Below are positions 46,284 through 53,954 of a DNA stretch of 64,000 nucleotides, piece by piece. Origin of the DNA: Flavobacterium sp. (GTDB lineage: Bacteria; Bacteroidota; Bacteroidia; Flavobacteriales; Flavobacteriaceae). Numbering within the stretch: position 1 is the stretch's first letter; every line of letters begins with the position of its first letter. The DNA is taken from NCBI GenBank assembly GCA_015234525.1, contig JADGMX010000010.1, forward strand, positions 1 through 64,000, read 5' to 3'. Below the pieces are notes generated by a model. That model was not told the origin of the DNA, made no database searches, and was given only the letters and a program-made list of their open reading frames with translations. A program made the translations under genes and the position numbers.

Positions 46284-46580
46284 CTAAAACCACGGGCGGC
46301 GACCCACCTGGTAAGTCTGGTAGAATTCTTCATTTGTCTTGACCAAGTAAATAATTCCTTCAATAAATGGAATAATACCTGCAATTCCGCAGGTTACAAT
46401 CGAAATGATGATTTGAATAATTCCCTCCTTGGTATATCCCAAAATAAACTTGTGAACACCGATTCCACCGAGCAAGAGCGCAAGAACACCGGCGATTATT
46501 CTTTTATTTTCAGGGCGGGGCATTTCGTAAGGTTGATTTGCCGAAGGCTGATTCCAGGCCTCATGTTTCGAATTTTCCAT
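46284..46580 (-). CDS. TM2-domain protein (second)
   Basis: 98 residues with a proline-rich N-terminus (about 1-25) and a TM2 hairpin (VLALLLGGIGVHKFILGYTKEG, GIIPFIEGIIYL). First gene of the run leading to DUF2752, DUF4870 and M48, separated from the next gene by 109 bp. Function unknown. Confidence 0.85.
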   Translation of the reverse strand: MENSKHEAWNQPSANQPYEMPRPENKRIIAGVLALLLGGIGVHKFILGYTKEGIIQIIISIVTCGIAGIIPFIEGIIYLVKTNEEFYQTYQVGRRPWF

Positions 46581-46618
46581 TGGTCAAATTTGTTAATTTG
46601 TCGTTAAAAATAGCAAAA

Positions 46619-47962
46619 TTATAGGAACGCGCTATCGATTGGCTCCCAAAGTTCAATTTTGTTTCCTTCAGGGTCTAAAATCCATGCGAATTTTCCATAA
46701 TCAAACGCCTGAATTTTCCCAACTTGCGTCACGCCTTCCAACTGCAACTGTTCTAACAACGCTTCCAAATCATAAACTCGGAAATTCTGCATAAACGGCT
46801 TTTCCGACGGCAAGAAATATTCTGTAGTTTCCGCAAACGGCGACCATTGCGTAGAACAGTCGTTACCCTGCATGTCTTTCCACCAAAAGGTACAACCGTA
46901 ATCATCGGTGTTCAGACCAAGATGTTTCTGATACCATGACACAAGCGCTTTCGAATCCCTGCTTTTAAAGAAAATCCCGCCAATACCCGTCACACGCTTT
47001 AGTGGCGCGGTCGCAAATGCTTCTGGAAACAACAAAACTTTGATTTTATCGACAATGGTTTGGGCAAGTTTGATATTGCTTTCAACCGTCCAGCCAGCCA
47101 CATGCGGCGTCAACAACACATTGTCGGCCTGAAGCAGATAATCCATTGCCGGATTTAGCGTTTGATCGTCAAACATGTTTTCAAACGAACTCTTTTCAAA
47201 TTCGAGCACGTCGAGTCCGGCGCCGAGTACTTTTCCGGATTGCAAACCGCTCACCAAATCATTGGTCACCACGTTTTTTCCACGCGACGTATTAAGTAAC
47301 CAAAACGGTTTGGCAAACGAATTTATAAATTTTTCATCGACCATTTTATCGGTAGATTCAGCAAACGGAATATGCAAACTCAGCACATCGGCTTTCTCGA
47401 AAATCTCGCCGAGTTTGACCTGTTTTGCGTTCTGATCGCCCATATTTGGCAAGACGTCGTAACACAAAACCTCAACGTCAAATCCGCGCAATTTCTTGGC
47501 AAATGCCTTCCCTATGTTGCCGTAACCAATAATTCCGACTGTCTTTCCGTCGAGTTCGTGTCCTCTGTTTTTCTCGCGGTTCCAATGGCCGCTACGGACT
47601 TCCCGATCGGCAGCATTAAGTTTATTGAACAAAGCCAACAGCATTCCCAAGGCATGTTCGCCAACAGCATTCCGATTTCCTTCTGGCGCGGCAATCAGTG
47701 CAATATTTTTGGATTTGGCATATTCGGTGTCGATGTTCTCGAGTCCGGCGCCAACACGCGCAATAAATTTCAAATTCACCGCTTTTTCAAGAAAACTGCG
47801 ATCAATTGGAAACCGACTGCGAATCACAATTCCGTGGTAAACGCCAATTTTTGCTTCAATTTCTGCCTTCGACGAAAAATTATCGAGTTCATTTTGAAAT
47901 CCGAGTTCTGCCAATTGCGTAGTCAGCAGCGGATGATTTGTATCGAGATGTAAAATTCTCAT
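46619..47962 (-). CDS. D-2-hydroxyacid dehydrogenase fused to a VOC (glyoxalase-like) domain
   Basis: 447 residues from ATG 47962 (MRILHLDTNHPLL). A longer in-frame reading would start inside repeat copy 7 and is rejected. Residues 1-310 form a D-2-hydroxyacid/phosphoglycerate dehydrogenase: Rossmann GIIGYGNIGKAFA, the Arg in LLNTSRGKNVV, the Glu in LDVLEFEKSSF and the His in LLTPHVAGWT, so the catalytic triad is intact. From about residue 320 a VOC domain follows (VTGIGGIFFKSRDSKALVSW, FAWILDPEGNKIELWEP) with no stop or start codon between. The two families normally occur as separate proteins. Substrates are unknown. Confidence 0.85.
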   Translation of the reverse strand: MRILHLDTNHPLLTTQLAELGFQNELDNFSSKAEIEAKIGVYHGIVIRSRFPIDRSFLEKAVNLKFIARVGAGLENIDTEYAKSKNIALIAAPEGNRNAVGEHALGMLLALFNKLNAADREVRSGHWNREKNRGHELDGKTVGIIGYGNIGKAFAKKLRGFDVEVLCYDVLPNMGDQNAKQVKLGEIFEKADVLSLHIPFAESTDKMVDEKFINSFAKPFWLLNTSRGKNVVTNDLVSGLQSGKVLGAGLDVLEFEKSSFENMFDDQTLNPAMDYLLQADNVLLTPHVAGWTVESNIKLAQTIVDKIKVLLFPEAFATAPLKRVTGIGGIFFKSRDSKALVSWYQKHLGLNTDDYGCTFWWKDMQGNDCSTQWSPFAETTEYFLPSEKPFMQNFRVYDLEALLEQLQLEGVTQVGKIQAFDYGKFAWILDPEGNKIELWEPIDSAFL

Positions 47963-47970
47963 AGGCTGAT

Positions 47971-48050
47971 TTTTTGGGCGTGCCCTGCGGAGCTCCAGGC
48001 AGGTCGGGCTGTTCGCAGTGCACGGCACTTTGCTTCCATCCCTCACGCGG
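47971..48050 (-). repeat. Dispersed palindromic repeat, copy 7 (GGGCGTG-ended form)
   Basis: Plus-strand reading TTTTTGGGCGTGCCC, GGTCGGGCTGTTCGCAGTG, CACGGCACTTTGCTTC, CATCCCTCACGCGG. The TTTTT end lies 8 bp upstream of the dehydrogenase ATG. Shares the core GTTCGCAGTGCACGGCAC (TTTCGCAGTGCACGGCAC) with copy 8. Confidence 0.78.
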
Positions 48051-48126
48051 TGTTGACCGGTTAGATTTGTACAATTGAGTTCCGGAAGCTAAGGTAAAAC
48101 CAAAATATCAAATATCAGTTCATCTT

Positions 48127-48262
48127 GCATGAGCGATGGGCGGCGGCATCCTTTTTTGAACCGACGCAGGAGTGAAAAAAAGATATAGCAGACAGCGCGA
48201 CCCGGGAACATGAGGACCGCTTTGTAAACGCTGAAATGAATTTAAACCGAATGTTCCCGGGG
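48127..48262 (+). repeat. Dispersed palindromic repeat, copy 5
   Basis: TGCATGAGCGATGGGCGGC, GGCATCCTTTTTT, a short centre, AAAAAAAGATATAGCAG, ACAGCGCGACCCGGG, then an extra hairpin arm and GGGCATGCCC. This copy joins the core of copies 1-4 with the GGGCGTG-like end of copies 6-9, showing they are one family. Confidence 0.78.
48201..48261 (-). other. Long-loop hairpin downstream of mgtE
   Basis: CCCGGGAACAT (48201-48211) and ATGTTCCCGGG (48251-48261) form a perfect 11-bp stem with a 39-nt loop directly after the mgtE stop, within repeat copy 5. No T run follows at once, so it may protect the 3' end rather than terminate. Confidence 0.5.
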
Positions 48263-48268
48263 CATGCC

Positions 48269-49621
48269 CTAAAAACCCAAAATCAGTTTTGCGATCGAAA
48301 AGTAGATGATAATTCCGCAGATGTCGTTACTCGTGGTAATAAACGGACCGGTGGCAAGTGCGGGATCGATGCCGAATTTATCGAGCAAAATGGGCACAAA
48401 CGTTCCGATTAGCGATGCGATGATGATTACTGAAACCAGCGCGATGGTAACGATAAACCCAATCAGCGAGGAGACATTTAGGAACAAATACGTGCCCGCA
48501 AAAAGGATCAGCGCGAGGATGATGCCGTTGAAAAGGCTAAGCGAAACTTCTTTGATGAGTCGGTTAAAAAGCGAACCCCGAAGCGAATTGTTGGCAAGAC
48601 CCTGAACAATGATCGCCGATGATTGGACGCCAACATTTCCCGCCATTGCTGCGATTAGTGGTATAAAATAATAGAGATTTGCGTGTTCTTCCATCGCGCC
48701 ATCGAACAAACCAAGCGCCCGAACGCTGATAAAACCGCCTAACAAGGCCAAAACCAACCACGGCAAGCGCGCGCGGGTAAGGTCTAAAATGCTGTCGTCG
48801 GCCTCGACGTCTTGCGAGATACCGGCGGCGAGTTGGTAATCTTTGTCGGCTTCGTCCTTGATTACGTCGACGATGTCATCGATGGTAATCCGGCCTACCA
48901 GACGACCCATTTCATCGACTACCGGAATGGCCTCGAGATCGTACTTTTGCATGATTCGCGCCACCTCAACATCCTCGGTATCGACTTTCACCGAATTCAG
49001 TTTTTTGATGTAAACATCTTTGATCGGCATTCGGGTTGAACTGGTCAGCAAATCTTTAAGAGACAGTCTTCCAAGCAAGCGATCGTCGTCGTCGACTACA
49101 TAAATCGAGTGAACGCGCGATATGTTTTCGGCCTGGATTCGCATTTCCTTGACGCAGGTAAGAACGCTCCAGTTCGCGTTGACCTTAACCAACTCTTTAT
49201 GCATGAGTCCACCCGCAGAATGCTCGTCGTAACGAAGAAGTTCAACGATGTCCTTGGCGTGCTCCATGTCCTGAAGCTCGAGGATTACCTCTTCTTTGAC
49301 GCTTTGGGAAAGTTCGGCAATAATGTCGGCCGCGTCATTGGTTTCGAGCTCGTCGAGTTCTTCGGCGATTTCTTTTGGTGAGAGTTGTGCGAGGATCTTT
49401 TCGCGGAGGTCGTCTTCGAGTTCGAGGAGGATTTCGGCGGTCTTTTCGGAATCGAGAACGCGGAAAATATAGGTTGCATCGTCGATTTCGAGTTCATTTA
49501 AGATCTCGGCGATATCAGCGTGGTGCATATCGTTGAGCAGGGTTGCGAGTTCCCTGTCGCTGTGTGTTTCAATTAGGATTTCTAATTGATCGATAAGCTC
49601 CTTGCTGATTTTAAACTCCAT
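48269..49621 (-). CDS. mgtE: Magnesium transporter MgtE
   Basis: 450 residues, full length. Inner-membrane Mg2+ channel. N domain with [13 protein letters not shown] repeats (about 1-125), two CBS domains (about 135-255; [40 protein letters not shown]), a connecting helix, and five membrane segments with [21 protein letters not shown] (the pore-lining GNxGxQ motif) and [18 protein letters not shown]. Start overlaps rsmA by 11 bp. Mg2+ sensing by the N/CBS domains is family knowledge. Confidence 0.96.
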   Translation of the reverse strand: MEFKISKELIDQLEILIETHSDRELATLLNDMHHADIAEILNELEIDDATYIFRVLDSEKTAEILLELEDDLREKILAQLSPKEIAEELDELETNDAADIIAELSQSVKEEVILELQDMEHAKDIVELLRYDEHSAGGLMHKELVKVNANWSVLTCVKEMRIQAENISRVHSIYVVDDDDRLLGRLSLKDLLTSSTRMPIKDVYIKKLNSVKVDTEDVEVARIMQKYDLEAIPVVDEMGRLVGRITIDDIVDVIKDEADKDYQLAAGISQDVEADDSILDLTRARLPWLVLALLGGFISVRALGLFDGAMEEHANLYYFIPLIAAMAGNVGVQSSAIIVQGLANNSLRGSLFNRLIKEVSLSLFNGIILALILFAGTYLFLNVSSLIGFIVTIALVSVIIIASLIGTFVPILLDKFGIDPALATGPFITTSNDICGIIIYFSIAKLILGF

Positions 49622-50390
49622 CCGCTTCTATTTTTTGCGTCAGTTCTATGAATTCTGCCACGCCGAGTTGCTCCGGGCGTAATGCAAAGATAGGTTCTTC
49701 ACGCAAAATATCTGAGAGATTGAGCGATTTTAGGCTGTTTCGAAGTGTTTTTCGTCGTTGTTGGAACGCAGTCTTAACAACGGTAAACAGCAGTCTTTCG
49801 CTACATGGCAAGGTGTAGTTTTCTTTACGGGTTAATCGCAACACGCCGGATTTGACTTTTGGCGGAGGCGTAAAAACGGTTTCTGAAACCGTGAATAAAT
49901 ATTCAGCGTGGTAGAATGCCTGAACGAGAACCGATAGGATTCCGTATGCCTTGCTTCCTTTGGTTTCGCAAATTCGTTCGGCAACTTCCTTTTGAAACAT
50001 TCCCGTAAACTCTGGGATTCTCTGCCGGTTTTCAAGCATTCGGAAAACGATTTGCGTCGAAATATTGTACGGGAAATTTCCAGTTACGGCAAATTCGCGA
50101 CCCTCAAACAATTCCCGAAGATCATACTTTAGAAAATCGCCGTAAATGATTTTGCCGTGAAGTTGCGGATAAGTTGCCTCGAGGTAATCAACCGATTCTT
50201 TGTCGATTTCGATTACCGAGACATTTCCGGGTTTTTCAAGCAAGTACTTCGTAAGCACGCCCATTCCGGGGCCAATTTCGAGTACGTCTGAATAGCCTTT
50301 ATGACCAAGGGTGTCGCCGATTTTTCTCGCCGTATTTTCGTCGTTCAAAAAATGCTGACCAAGATGCTTTTTGGCTTTAACTTTATCCAT
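49611..50390 (-). CDS. rsmA: 16S rRNA dimethyladenosine transferase
   Basis: 259 residues. Dimethylates two adjacent adenosines near the 3' end of 16S rRNA. Motifs: [34 protein letters not shown] (AdoMet site) and [14 protein letters not shown] (NFPY catalytic motif at about residue 105). In the order serS-TPR-DUF4286-rsmA-mgtE, all minus strand. Confidence 0.96.
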   Translation of the reverse strand: MDKVKAKKHLGQHFLNDENTARKIGDTLGHKGYSDVLEIGPGMGVLTKYLLEKPGNVSVIEIDKESVDYLEATYPQLHGKIIYGDFLKYDLRELFEGREFAVTGNFPYNISTQIVFRMLENRQRIPEFTGMFQKEVAERICETKGSKAYGILSVLVQAFYHAEYLFTVSETVFTPPPKVKSGVLRLTRKENYTLPCSERLLFTVVKTAFQQRRKTLRNSLKSLNLSDILREEPIFALRPEQLGVAEFIELTQKIEADGV

Positions 50391-50426
50391 AGGTTGATTT
50401 CAGGTTAAGCCTGAAGCAATTTTAGT

Positions 50427-50747
50427 TTATACAGCTTTATGATCGCTGATAATTTGAAGTTCTGTTCTAAATGAGACTACTTTGTCGCCGAATCGGGCAT
50501 GCGCTCTTTCGCGAAGTCGCGGTGCGTGCTCTTTCTGATATTGTTCGAGCGCCGCTTTGCTTTCGGTATAAAACTGAACCGCGTAGGTAACGCCGCCCAT
50601 TTGTTCTTCGACCAAAACTTTTACGAGACGGGCTTTTGAGAATTTGCCGGTCGCGATAGATTCAGGAATGTGTTCATGTTGCATCCAATCGAGCCATTCT
50701 TCGTGAATGCTCAAATCGACGTTGCTGGTTATGTTGTAGATTATCAT
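50427..50747 (-). CDS. DUF4286 protein
   Basis: 106 residues, small dimeric alpha-beta barrel type sequence (MIIYNITSNVDLSIHEEWLDWMQ, TYAVQFYTESKAALEQYQ). Matches DUF4286, found mainly in Bacteroidetes next to rsmA. Function unknown. 12 bp after the TPR gene. Confidence 0.85.
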   Translation of the reverse strand: MIIYNITSNVDLSIHEEWLDWMQHEHIPESIATGKFSKARLVKVLVEEQMGGVTYAVQFYTESKAALEQYQKEHAPRLRERAHARFGDKVVSFRTELQIISDHKAV

Positions 50748-50759
50748 AGCTGTTTTTTT

Positions 50760-52544
50760 TTAAGACGCATTGTCGCCACGGAGCTCGCGGAATTTACGCC
50801 TTGAGTCGATGAAGTGAATGCTGTCTTGATGGTTAAACAATATTTTTTCGTAGCGTTCCTTTGCTTTCACAGAATCCGGAAGTTTGGTGTTGTAGATTTC
50901 AGCCGAATAGAAAAGGGCCTCATCGATGTAGATTCCGTCAGCAAAATTCCGAACAATCTGATCGTAGAACGTCAGTGCTGTTGCAAAATCGCCCTTGCGT
51001 TCATAAATGCGTCCAATACGCAAAAGCGTGATGTCTTCGATCTTTTCGCCTTTATGTTGTGCGAGAATGGACTTGAACGCCTCAAGTGCCTGATCCGTTT
51101 TATTCTGATAAAGGAAGTAATCGGCGCGTGCGAACTTTTTGAGTGCCACTTGCAATGAATCTTCTGCTTTGTTGTCGTTTAGCAACAAAAAATATTCAAG
51201 CGCATCGTTGGCGATCAATTGCGATGATGCGGTTTTAAGCTCTTTGAATTGTTTCTGAGCCCAATCGAAATCAGCTTTGTAATAACTGGTTTTTGCCGCT
51301 TGCAGACTCGCCTCGTGACCAATCACATCATTCTTTAAATCTTCTTCGATCTGCGAATAATAGATCAGCGCCTGATTAAATTTTTCTTCGAGAAGCAAGA
51401 TGTCGGCAAGTTGCATTTTGACTTCAGCCATCTGGAATTTACTCAACGGAAGAGCGAGAGCGCTTTGAAGAATCTCTTTGGCTTCAGTCGGTTTATTCAT
51501 ATTAAAAGCCAGAAACTGCGCTTGTAACGTTTGCAGATTAAGGGTGTTCGGGCCTTTTCCAAATTCAGCTATCAAATTTGTCAGATAATTATTCAGTTCC
51601 TGCTGATTTTTTTCCAGTGGATCTTCAACCCGAATTTCAGCCAGATAATAGTGTGCCGTAATCAGAATGTCGGGTTCGGAAGTATTAGCAAGTACGAATT
51701 GCAGAATTTCTTTTGCAGTTTCAATTTCATCTTCTTCGATCGATAGATGTGCGAGATTGATAATATTGAAAAACGTTTCGGGATTTCGTTTGTAAATCGC
51801 CTTTTCCTGAATAAATGCTTTGCCGTATTCTTTTTGCTGGACAAAGTACCAACTCAGAAATTGGTTCCAAAAAATGTCTTGTGTTTTTTGAGTCCGCACC
51901 AACAGCGACTTTCTCAGCGAATCATTAAACGAATCGGCACCTTCTTCACCCATGAACCGCGACAGCTGATTTTGGATGATCACAAGATTGTTCTGATTGG
52001 CATAAGCCTCATCGAGAAAGGTCGAAATCATCTTGTCGACGTTGCCGAGCTGACCGTGCAACAACGCCATTTGGTAATTAAAAGAGAAGCGTTTGGGATC
52101 AGCTTTATGCGCGATTTGATACGCTTCAAGCGCGAAGTTTACCAACACCCGACGTTCAAAAGCCGGCGCAACATAGTATACGTCGGTCGGATTCTGAACC
52201 ACTCGTTCAATCGCTTGTTTGTAATACGAATCGGCCTTATTCTGGTTCTTCTGAAGTTGGAAATTATAGCCGAGTTCAACCAGCAAGTATGCTTGATCAT
52301 TCTTTGCCAATCGCGCCTGAATTTCACGTTCGGCATCCTGATAGCGCTCAAGCTGCTGATAACTTTCTACAATCCTGATGAAATAATGCTGCGCGCCCGG
52401 CTGAGCTTTCGAGAGTTCCTGATACGTCAGCAACGCTTTTTCAAATTCACCTTTATCAAAATAATTCTGCGCCAACTGCTCGTTGTTTTGCGGAAAAGCA
52501 ACTGCCGACAAAAGCAATATGAACAGTAGAATTATTTTTTTCAT
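50760..52544 (-). CDS. Exported tetratricopeptide-repeat protein
   Basis: 594 residues. Signal peptide (KKIILLFILLLSAVAFPQ). TPR-type helical repeats throughout (AQNYFDKGEFEKALLTYQEL at about 25; RIGRIYERKGDFATALTFYDQI at about 530). Likely a periplasmic or outer-membrane scaffold; partner unknown. It lies 15 bp after serS. Confidence 0.87.
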   Translation of the reverse strand: MKKIILLFILLLSAVAFPQNNEQLAQNYFDKGEFEKALLTYQELSKAQPGAQHYFIRIVESYQQLERYQDAEREIQARLAKNDQAYLLVELGYNFQLQKNQNKADSYYKQAIERVVQNPTDVYYVAPAFERRVLVNFALEAYQIAHKADPKRFSFNYQMALLHGQLGNVDKMISTFLDEAYANQNNLVIIQNQLSRFMGEEGADSFNDSLRKSLLVRTQKTQDIFWNQFLSWYFVQQKEYGKAFIQEKAIYKRNPETFFNIINLAHLSIEEDEIETAKEILQFVLANTSEPDILITAHYYLAEIRVEDPLEKNQQELNNYLTNLIAEFGKGPNTLNLQTLQAQFLAFNMNKPTEAKEILQSALALPLSKFQMAEVKMQLADILLLEEKFNQALIYYSQIEEDLKNDVIGHEASLQAAKTSYYKADFDWAQKQFKELKTASSQLIANDALEYFLLLNDNKAEDSLQVALKKFARADYFLYQNKTDQALEAFKSILAQHKGEKIEDITLLRIGRIYERKGDFATALTFYDQIVRNFADGIYIDEALFYSAEIYNTKLPDSVKAKERYEKILFNHQDSIHFIDSRRKFRELRGDNAS

Positions 52545-52559
52545 AAACGTAAATTTAAT

Positions 52560-53831
52560 TTAATCCAGCATATCGAAACCGGTATAATGACGTAAAACTT
52601 CCGGAATGACGATGCCTTCCGGCGTTTGGAAATTTTCGAGAATAGCAGCAAGAACTCGTGGCAATGCTAGTGAACTCCCGTTTAAGGTATGTGCAAGTTG
52701 ATTCTTGCCATCCTGATCTTTGAATCGCAATTTTAATCTGTTTGATTGGAAAGTCTCAAAATTTGAAACCGAACTGATCTCCAACCAACGCTCTTGAGCC
52801 GCCGAATAAACCTCGAAATCGTAAGTCAGTGCCGAAGTAAAACCCATATCGCCACCACATAAACGCAAAACGCGATAAGGTAATTGCAATTCACGCAGAA
52901 TTTCTTTCACGTGTTCAACCATCGAATCAAGGGCTTTGTATGAGTTCTCGGGATGTTCGATGCGTACAATTTCAACTTTATCGAATTGGTGCAAACGGTT
53001 CAATCCGCGAACATGCGCGCCATACGAACCTGCTTCACGCCTGAAACACGGCGTATAACCCGTACACATTACCGGAAGTTCGGCCTCGGTCAAGATTACA
53101 TCGCGAAATAAATTGGTCACGGGAACCTCAGCAGTCGGAATCAAATAAAGATCATCGACACCAACGTGATACATCTGCCCTTCTTTATCCGGCAATTGGC
53201 CTGTTCCAAATCCGGATGCTTCATTTACCAGATGTGGAACCTGAAACTCCTTGTAACCGGCATCGGTATTCTTATCGAGGAAATACGAAATAAGCGCTCT
53301 TTGCAAACGCGCTCCTTTGCCTTTATAAACCGGAAAACCTGCGCCGGTAATTTTTACACCAAGTTCAAAATCGATGATGTCGTATTTTTTGGCAAGATCC
53401 CAATGCGGTTGTGCGCCTTCATGAAGCGTCGGAATTTCTCCGGCTTCAAACACGTTCAGGTTTTCTTCAGGAGTTTTTCCCTCCGGGACGATATCTGCCG
53501 GAACGTTCGGAATGGTATATAATTTTTGAGTGAGCTGATTTGCCAGCGACTCTGCTTTTTCTGATAATGTTTTGCTGCTTTCCTTTAATGCGACGGTCTT
53601 TTCCTTAAGAATGGCAGCTTTGGCCTTTTCACCGGATTTCATCAATTCGCCGATATCTTTCGAGAGTTTATTCGAATTTGACAACGTATCGTCGAGTTCA
53701 GCCTGTGCGGCACGTCGTTGTTCATCAAGTGCAATGACTTCTTCGATGATCGGTCTTGCATCGATGTTTCTCTTTGCGAGCGATTTGATAACTTGTTCTT
53801 TGTTATCCCGGATAAAAGCGATTTGTAACAT
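52560..53831 (-). CDS. serS: Seryl-tRNA synthetase
   Basis: 423 residues. Class II synthetase: N-terminal coiled-coil tRNA arm (about 30-100), motif 2 in CFRREAGSYGAHVRGLNRLHQFDKVE (about 260-285) and motif 3 in NGSSLALPRVLAAILEN near the C-terminus; TAEVPVTNLFRD and the SSVSNFETFQSNRL stretch are family-typical. First gene of a five-gene run. Confidence 0.97.
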   Translation of the reverse strand: MLQIAFIRDNKEQVIKSLAKRNIDARPIIEEVIALDEQRRAAQAELDDTLSNSNKLSKDIGELMKSGEKAKAAILKEKTVALKESSKTLSEKAESLANQLTQKLYTIPNVPADIVPEGKTPEENLNVFEAGEIPTLHEGAQPHWDLAKKYDIIDFELGVKITGAGFPVYKGKGARLQRALISYFLDKNTDAGYKEFQVPHLVNEASGFGTGQLPDKEGQMYHVGVDDLYLIPTAEVPVTNLFRDVILTEAELPVMCTGYTPCFRREAGSYGAHVRGLNRLHQFDKVEIVRIEHPENSYKALDSMVEHVKEILRELQLPYRVLRLCGGDMGFTSALTYDFEVYSAAQERWLEISSVSNFETFQSNRLKLRFKDQDGKNQLAHTLNGSSLALPRVLAAILENFQTPEGIVIPEVLRHYTGFDMLD

Positions 53832-53850
53832 TGGAGTTTTGTTAGGATGG

Positions 53851-53858
53851 CAAATTTA
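53851..53858 (-). promoter_or_regulatory. -7 box of the serS operon
   Basis: TAAATTTG on the minus strand, 20 bp before the serS ATG; no clear TTG at the -33 spacing. Confidence 0.5.
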
Positions 53859-53931
53859 GTGAAAATTGTCTGATATCTTGATGCCGATATCAACGCTGAA
53901 CAATGTTTTACCACGATCATTTGCGTTTTTA

Positions 53932-53939
53932 TATCTTTG
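53932..53939 (+). promoter_or_regulatory. -7 box of the M1 peptidase gene
   Basis: TATCTTTG, exact consensus, 16 bp before the ATG at 53955. It contains an in-frame TTG that cannot be the start and implies a leader of only about 10 nt. Confidence 0.55.
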
Positions 53940-53954
53940 GAAAAAACTAAGACG

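Larger units (their letters stand above)
47963..48268. other. Non-coding interval filled by an inverted pair of repeats
   Basis: No coding sequence. It holds repeat copy 7 (47971-48050) and copy 5 (48127-48262) facing each other, 76 bp apart, with the intervening sequence AT-rich. Confidence 0.75.
47970..48275. repeat. Composite inverted-repeat unit 1 (306 bp)
   Basis: Copies 7 and 5 in opposite orientation, bounded by TTTTTTGGGCGTGCCC (47970-47985) and GGGCATGCCCTAAAAA (48260-48275), which form imperfect terminal inverted repeats. The mgtE stop codon (TAG, 48269-48271) lies inside the right end. Confidence 0.65.

Noticed and set aside
47372..47953. Plus-strand open frame of 193 codons
   Set aside because: Antisense to the dehydrogenase domain with intact catalytic motifs; no start signal and no family resemblance.
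47963..48046. 28-codon N-terminal extension of the dehydrogenase-VOC protein
   Set aside because: The extension is encoded by repeat copy 7, and the family start is the ATG at 47962.
51747..52529. Plus-strand open frame of 260 codons
   Set aside because: Lies entirely antisense to the TPR protein gene, which has a signal peptide and clear repeats; the antisense translation has no recognisable family.
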